Of a stretch of DNA of 7,313 nt, positions 3,825 through 7,313 are shown in pieces. The notes beneath the pieces were generated by a model. That model saw only the letters and a program-made list of their open reading frames with translations. It had not been told where the DNA came from and made no database searches. Position numbers and translations under genes: made by a program. Origin of the DNA: Saprospiraceae bacterium (GTDB taxonomy: Bacteria > Bacteroidota > Bacteroidia > Chitinophagales > Saprospiraceae); assembly GCA_014379065.1 (NCBI GenBank), contig JACMMM010000285.1, positions 1 to 7,313 on the forward strand, read 5' to 3'. Positions within the stretch are counted from its first letter, which is position 1. Every line of letters starts with the position of its first letter.

Positions 3825-5933
3825 ATGTCCTACGCTCCCCGTATTGCCCCACTAGTCAATATCCCCGCCCGCAAAGTCGAAGCCGTCATCGAACTGCTAG
3901 AAAGCGGCGCCACTATACCATTTATTGCCCGATACCGCAAGGAGGCCACGGGTGAACTCGACGAGGTGCAAATCGCTGATATCCAAGATGCCTGGAAGAA
4001 AATGCAGGAACTCGACAAACGCCGCGAGGTCATCTTGCAAAGTATTCAGGAACAAGGCAAACTAACGCCGGAACTCAAAACGGCCATTGAAAGAGCTGCC
4101 ACCATGACCGAGTTGGAAGATTTGTACCTGCCCTATCGCCCCAAGCGCAAGACCCGCGCCAGCATGGCCATCGAAAAAGGATTGGAGCCACTGGCAAAAC
4201 GAATTTTCTCACAAACAGACAATAGTGGTTTAGAAGGGCTTGCTAAACGGTTCATTACCGACTTGGTGCCCACGGTGGAAGACGCGCTGCAAGGTGCCCG
4301 CGACATCATCGCCGAATGGGTGAGCGAAGACCTTAAGGCTCGCGACAAAATCCGCCGTCATTTTGCCCGGGGCGCTGAAATTGCCTCCCGTTTGGTAAAA
4401 GGCAAGGAAGAAGAAGGTGCAAAATACCGCGACTACTTCGAGTGGAGCGAACCGCTGGCCAAATGTCCCAGTCACCGTCTGCTGGCCATGCGCCGGGGCG
4501 AAGAAGAGGGGTTTTTGCGGGTAAGCATTGCGCCTGAGGAAGAAATGGCTGTGAATGATCTGGACAAGATATTCGTCACAGGCTATGGTGAATCCGCCAA
4601 CGAGGTACGTAAAGCGGTGAAAGACAGTTACAAACGGCTGCTTGCACCATCCATCGAAACGGAGTTTCGAGGTACAAGCAAGGAAAAAGCCGACACAGAG
4701 GCCATTCGCGTGTTTGCCGAAAACCTGCGCCAACTGTTGCTTTCAGCCCCGCTTGGGGAGAAAAGAGTGATGGGCGTTGACCCCGGATTCCGCACAGGAT
4801 GCAAGGTAGTTTGTCTGGACTCGAATGGCAATTTGCTCAAATACACGGCCATTTTTCTGCACAATCCGTTTGAAGCACAAGCAGAAACCGAACAATTGGT
4901 GGAAAAATACGCCATCGAGGCCATCTCCGTCGGCAATGGGACGGCCGGGCGCGAGACCATGGATTTCTTGAGGAAAATCAATTTCAGAACGCCCGTCGAG
5001 ATTTTTCAGGTCAACGAAGCCGGGGCATCCATTTACTCCGCCAGTGAAGTAGCGCGGGAAGAATTCCCGAAAGAAGACCTCACGGTGCGCGGTGCTGTCA
5101 GCATTGGTCGCAGGCTGATGGACCCGCTTGCCGAACTCGTCAAAATTGACCCAAAAAGTATCGGCGTGGGCCAATACCAGCACGATGTGAACCAAACCCA
5201 ACTCAAAGATGGCCTCGACCGCACCGTGGAAAGTTGCGTGAACGCGGTGGGCATCAACCTGAACACTGCAAGCAAGCATCTTTTGACCTACGTTTCTGGA
5301 CTGGGCCCGGTGTTGGCTAAAAACATCGTGGAATTTAGGGCAGAAAACGGCGCGTTCACCAAGCGCACTGACCTAAAAAAAGTACCGCGCCTTGGCGACA
5401 AAGCCTTTGAACAATGCGCCGGGTTCTTGCGCATCCGCGAAGCGAAAAACCCGCTCGATAATACGGCGGTTCACCCGGAACGTTATGCCCTCCTGGAAGA
5501 AATGGCCACCGACTTAGGTTGCAAAGTTGTTGATTTAGTGCATGATAAAGAAAAACGCGCCAGCATTGACCTGAAAAAATACGTCCGTGGCGATGTGGGC
5601 CTGCCCACGCTCAAAGACATCCTGAAAGAAATCGAGAAACCCGGCCTCGACCCGCGTGGCGCTGCCAAATCCTTCGAGTTTGCCAACGTTCGCTCGCTCG
5701 ACGATCTGCATCCCGGCATGATTCTGCCGGGCATTGTGACGAACATCACCAACTTCGGCGCCTTTGTGGACATTGGTGTGAAAGACAGCGGCTTGGTACA
5801 TGTCTCGCAGCTGTCCGACAAGTTTGTGCGCGACCCGATGGAAGTGGTGTCGCTGGGACAACAAGTGACGGTGCGGGTGGTGGAAGTTGACTACACTAGG
5901 AAGCGAGTGGCGTTGAGTATGAAGGGGATGTGA
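3825..5933 (+). CDS. tex: Tex, S1-domain RNA-binding transcription accessory protein
   Basis: A 702-residue cytoplasmic protein of the Tex/YhgF family, a conserved nucleic-acid-binding factor linked to transcription. Domain order is the family's. An N-terminal helical Tex_N region (about 1-190) includes ESGATIPFIARYRKEATGELDE and TELEDLYLPYRPKRKTRA. A YqgF/RNase H-like domain begins at MGVDPGFRTG (316-325, D319), with VGNGTAGRE from 369. Helix-hairpin-helix motifs lie at about 478-540 (NTASKHLLTYVSGLGPVLAKNI, LKKVPRLGDKAFEQCAGFLRI). An S1 RNA-binding domain spans 628-702 (GIVTNITNFGAFVDIGVKDSGLVHVSQLS). It ends directly after the S1 domain, which is why it is shorter than the roughly 770-785 residues of proteobacterial Tex. 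The start at 3825 fits the family's N-terminus; a period-7 repeat replaces any ribosome binding site. It is transcribed alone and converges on the protease gene. No frameshift or missing motif was seen. Confidence 0.96.
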   Translation: MSYAPRIAPLVNIPARKVEAVIELLESGATIPFIARYRKEATGELDEVQIADIQDAWKKMQELDKRREVILQSIQEQGKLTPELKTAIERAATMTELEDLYLPYRPKRKTRASMAIEKGLEPLAKRIFSQTDNSGLEGLAKRFITDLVPTVEDALQGARDIIAEWVSEDLKARDKIRRHFARGAEIASRLVKGKEEEGAKYRDYFEWSEPLAKCPSHRLLAMRRGEEEGFLRVSIAPEEEMAVNDLDKIFVTGYGESANEVRKAVKDSYKRLLAPSIETEFRGTSKEKADTEAIRVFAENLRQLLLSAPLGEKRVMGVDPGFRTGCKVVCLDSNGNLLKYTAIFLHNPFEAQAETEQLVEKYAIEAISVGNGTAGRETMDFLRKINFRTPVEIFQVNEAGASIYSASEVAREEFPKEDLTVRGAVSIGRRLMDPLAELVKIDPKSIGVGQYQHDVNQTQLKDGLDRTVESCVNAVGINLNTASKHLLTYVSGLGPVLAKNIVEFRAENGAFTKRTDLKKVPRLGDKAFEQCAGFLRIREAKNPLDNTAVHPERYALLEEMATDLGCKVVDLVHDKEKRASIDLKKYVRGDVGLPTLKDILKEIEKPGLDPRGAAKSFEFANVRSLDDLHPGMILPGIVTNITNFGAFVDIGVKDSGLVHVSQLSDKFVRDPMEVVSLGQQVTVRVVEVDYTRKRVALSMKGM

Positions 5934-5966
5934 AAAAACGCCCCCGGCGGGGTTAGGCCGGAGGCG
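5933..5966 (-). terminator. Intrinsic terminator of the protease gene, overlapping the tex stop codon
   Basis: CGCCCCCGGC (5939-5948) pairs with GCCGGAGGCG (5957-5966) with one mismatch and an eight-base loop. On the minus strand the hairpin is followed directly by TTTTTT (5933-5938), a classic U tract, so it ends transcription of the protease gene about 100 bases past its stop. The U tract shares its last base with the tex stop TGA (5931-5933). On the plus strand no T run follows. CGCCCCC (5939-5945) can also pair perfectly with GGGGGCG (5975-5981), giving a competing stem. Confidence 0.75.
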
Positions 5967-6069
5967 TAGGGGGAGGGGGCGGGCAAGCGAAACCTTCTAC
6001 TTGCCCAATCTTAAGGCAGGGGCGTATTATTCCTCAAAAAAGGCTTGGATTTCTGCTTCCGTCCAGACC

Positions 6070-7137
6070 TCAATCCTGCACCAATTTCAAATCGTTCGCA
6101 TTGTTCGAAGCACTCACGATCTTATATTTGGTGCCGTAACTTGGATAAAACGAAGACCACATGCAGCCGCTCGGGCATTCCCAGATTTGAAGGGTGTTGC
6201 CAGTAGTCTTGGCGGGCACATAGATCGTTTCGTTCTTTGTTAGTGTGGTGGTCACTCCATTGAGGTAAATGGTGATGTTGCCGTTGATATTGGCCGCATG
6301 GCGCACCCTGATCCGAACACCAGAATACATTTTGCCAATGAATTCTTTGTCTAAAGCGGAAAGTTCGGTGTTCCAGGGGATCGAGAACCCATTGGTCGTC
6401 AGCGATGCAGGAATGGAATACGCCATTACAGATTGCACGTCGAAACTGGTGTGCTGCGCAGGGCCCCAACCCAAAGTATTGATCACCTGTTCATCTACTT
6501 TTTGTTGCGACCAGCCCTGTTGAGCGAAGTATGCGTAAACCTTTGGCTTGTCCCAAGAAATACTGGCATACGGGTTTTGGTGTTCGTGCTTAAGTCCCAA
6601 GGCATGTCCGAACTCGTGCAGCGATGCCCGGCGGATGGAAGATTCGCTGGAATTGTCCGTCAATTCGAGGTTCATGGTTTGCAGGCTCTGGGCTATGTTT
6701 AAATTGTCCGTGCCGACGTACGAGTTGTTCCCAACAGTACCAAACTTCACTCGAATTTCGGAATTGCCGGAAGTGACCTTTACGATGGACACGTTGGCAT
6801 AATTCGCCCATGTTTTGGCGTAGTTGAACACTTTGTTTTGAAGTGTGCTGCTGCCATTCTGAAAGCGAACCCGGAGTACCTGACCTGCGGGCCAGAATTT
6901 GCCCTTTGCCCCGGTTCCGCGCTCTTCGACCGAACCATTTCCGGCTTCCTCGGAGTGGTCGTTGAAATCGTATTCATCCATGGTGCTGCAGAAATTTTCA
7001 TTGATTTCAGCGAGCTCTTCTGGGGTGAAAACATACTCGGCGGGCGAGGTTTCAATCATGTCTTTTTTGCAAGAAGCGAACAGAACTGTCAGGGCGGCTA
7101 CAAAAGCCATGGCGAAGATGAAATTGAAATTTTTCAT
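6070..7137 (-). CDS. Astacin-type (M12A) zinc metalloprotease lipoprotein
   Basis: A 355-residue zinc endopeptidase of the astacin family, related by motif to flavastacin of flavobacteria. Residues 1-22 are a lipoprotein signal with C23 in LFASCKKD as the predicted lipid-modified cysteine, so the protein should be anchored in an envelope membrane, perhaps on the surface. A short polar stretch (24-78) may act as propeptide or tether. The catalytic domain is about 80-272. HEFGHALGLKHEHQNP at 174-189 fits HExxHxxGxxHE with zinc ligands H174, H178 and H184 and catalytic E175. SVMAY at 236-240 is the Met-turn with Y240 as the usual fifth ligand. Residues about 273-355 form a beta-rich tail with C321 and C325. 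The ATG at 7137 fits the signal peptide. It stands alone and converges on tex, with its own terminator at 5933-5966. Substrate unknown; protein scavenging is inference. Confidence 0.92.
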   Translation of the reverse strand: MKNFNFIFAMAFVAALTVLFASCKKDMIETSPAEYVFTPEELAEINENFCSTMDEYDFNDHSEEAGNGSVEERGTGAKGKFWPAGQVLRVRFQNGSSTLQNKVFNYAKTWANYANVSIVKVTSGNSEIRVKFGTVGNNSYVGTDNLNIAQSLQTMNLELTDNSSESSIRRASLHEFGHALGLKHEHQNPYASISWDKPKVYAYFAQQGWSQQKVDEQVINTLGWGPAQHTSFDVQSVMAYSIPASLTTNGFSIPWNTELSALDKEFIGKMYSGVRIRVRHAANINGNITIYLNGVTTTLTKNETIYVPAKTTGNTLQIWECPSGCMWSSFYPSYGTKYKIVSASNNANDLKLVQD

Positions 7138-7173
7138 TGTTAAAAACTGATTTTAGTATTGTGTTGAAATTTT

Positions 7174-7193
7174 GCCCCCATTCGGCCGGGGGC
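7174..7193. repeat. GC hairpin in the leader of the protease gene
   Basis: GCCCCC (7174-7179) and GGGGGC (7188-7193) form a perfect 6-bp stem with an eight-base loop, 37-56 bases upstream of the ATG at 7137. It would be in the 5' leader of the protease mRNA. No convincing minus-strand promoter was found between here and the window end; TATTTTTC at 7298-7305 is a near match whose -33 element would lie outside the window. Apart from these and a weak period-7-like phrase at 7208-7229, nothing is recognised from 7138 to 7313. Confidence 0.45.
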
Positions 7194-7313
7194 TTGCCTT
7201 GTCTTTTGGGTGTTGATTGGTTTGGTGGATATTAGCCGTTAGTTTCAGGTCTATACCACCCGGTTCGATGTTGTTAACTTGCAGCTCGAATTTTTTTGAA
7301 AAATATTTGTACG

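Noticed and set aside
4230..5279. Long reading frames antisense to tex
   Set aside because: tex is intact with all family motifs on the plus strand; the antisense frames are shadows of its codon bias.
6001..6243. 80-residue plus-strand reading frame at the protease 3' end
   Set aside because: Most of it is antisense to the conserved protease tail and it has no family resemblance.

Overview
The window looks like chromosomal DNA from a member of the Bacteroidota, most likely of the Saprospiraceae/Cytophaga-Chitinophaga type. The evidence is a secreted nuclease with a C-terminal type IX secretion (T9SS) sorting domain, a lipoprotein metalloprotease with a Bacteroidota-style signal, several TTG-N18-21-TAnnTTTG-like promoters, start codons without a clear Shine-Dalgarno sequence, and intergenic DNA rich in period-7 repeats. 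The genus cannot be fixed from the sequence alone.

Layout from left to right: a DedA-family membrane protein (minus, 124-768); a secreted endonuclease I family protein (minus, 928-1992); a small, very acidic protein of unknown function (plus, 2120-2596); a stand-alone Bro-N/DinD-like protein (minus, 2611-3432); a 392-base AT-rich and repeat-rich gap; the S1-domain protein Tex (plus, 3825-5933); and an astacin-type zinc metalloprotease lipoprotein (minus, 6070-7137). The genes are mostly monocistronic. There are two divergent pairs (1992/2120 and 3432/3825) and two convergent pairs (2596/2611 and 5933/6070), each convergent pair with a hairpin terminator at the junction.

Functionally this is a mixed neighbourhood. 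Two products act at the cell surface or outside it: the nuclease may degrade external DNA for nutrients, and the astacin protease is anchored in an envelope membrane. DedA is an inner-membrane lipid-transport type protein, Tex is a conserved RNA-binding factor, and the acidic and Bro-N proteins have no assigned role. I see no operon linking these genes into one new system and no defence island, CRISPR array, transposase, integrase, tRNA or rRNA.

The least explained content is between genes. Period-7 tandem repeats run almost to the start codons of both dedA and tex. A perfect 34-base palindrome lies in the predicted dedA leader. A 78-base imperfect inverted repeat sits between the Bro-N gene and tex. 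Alternative stems form at the tex/protease junction.
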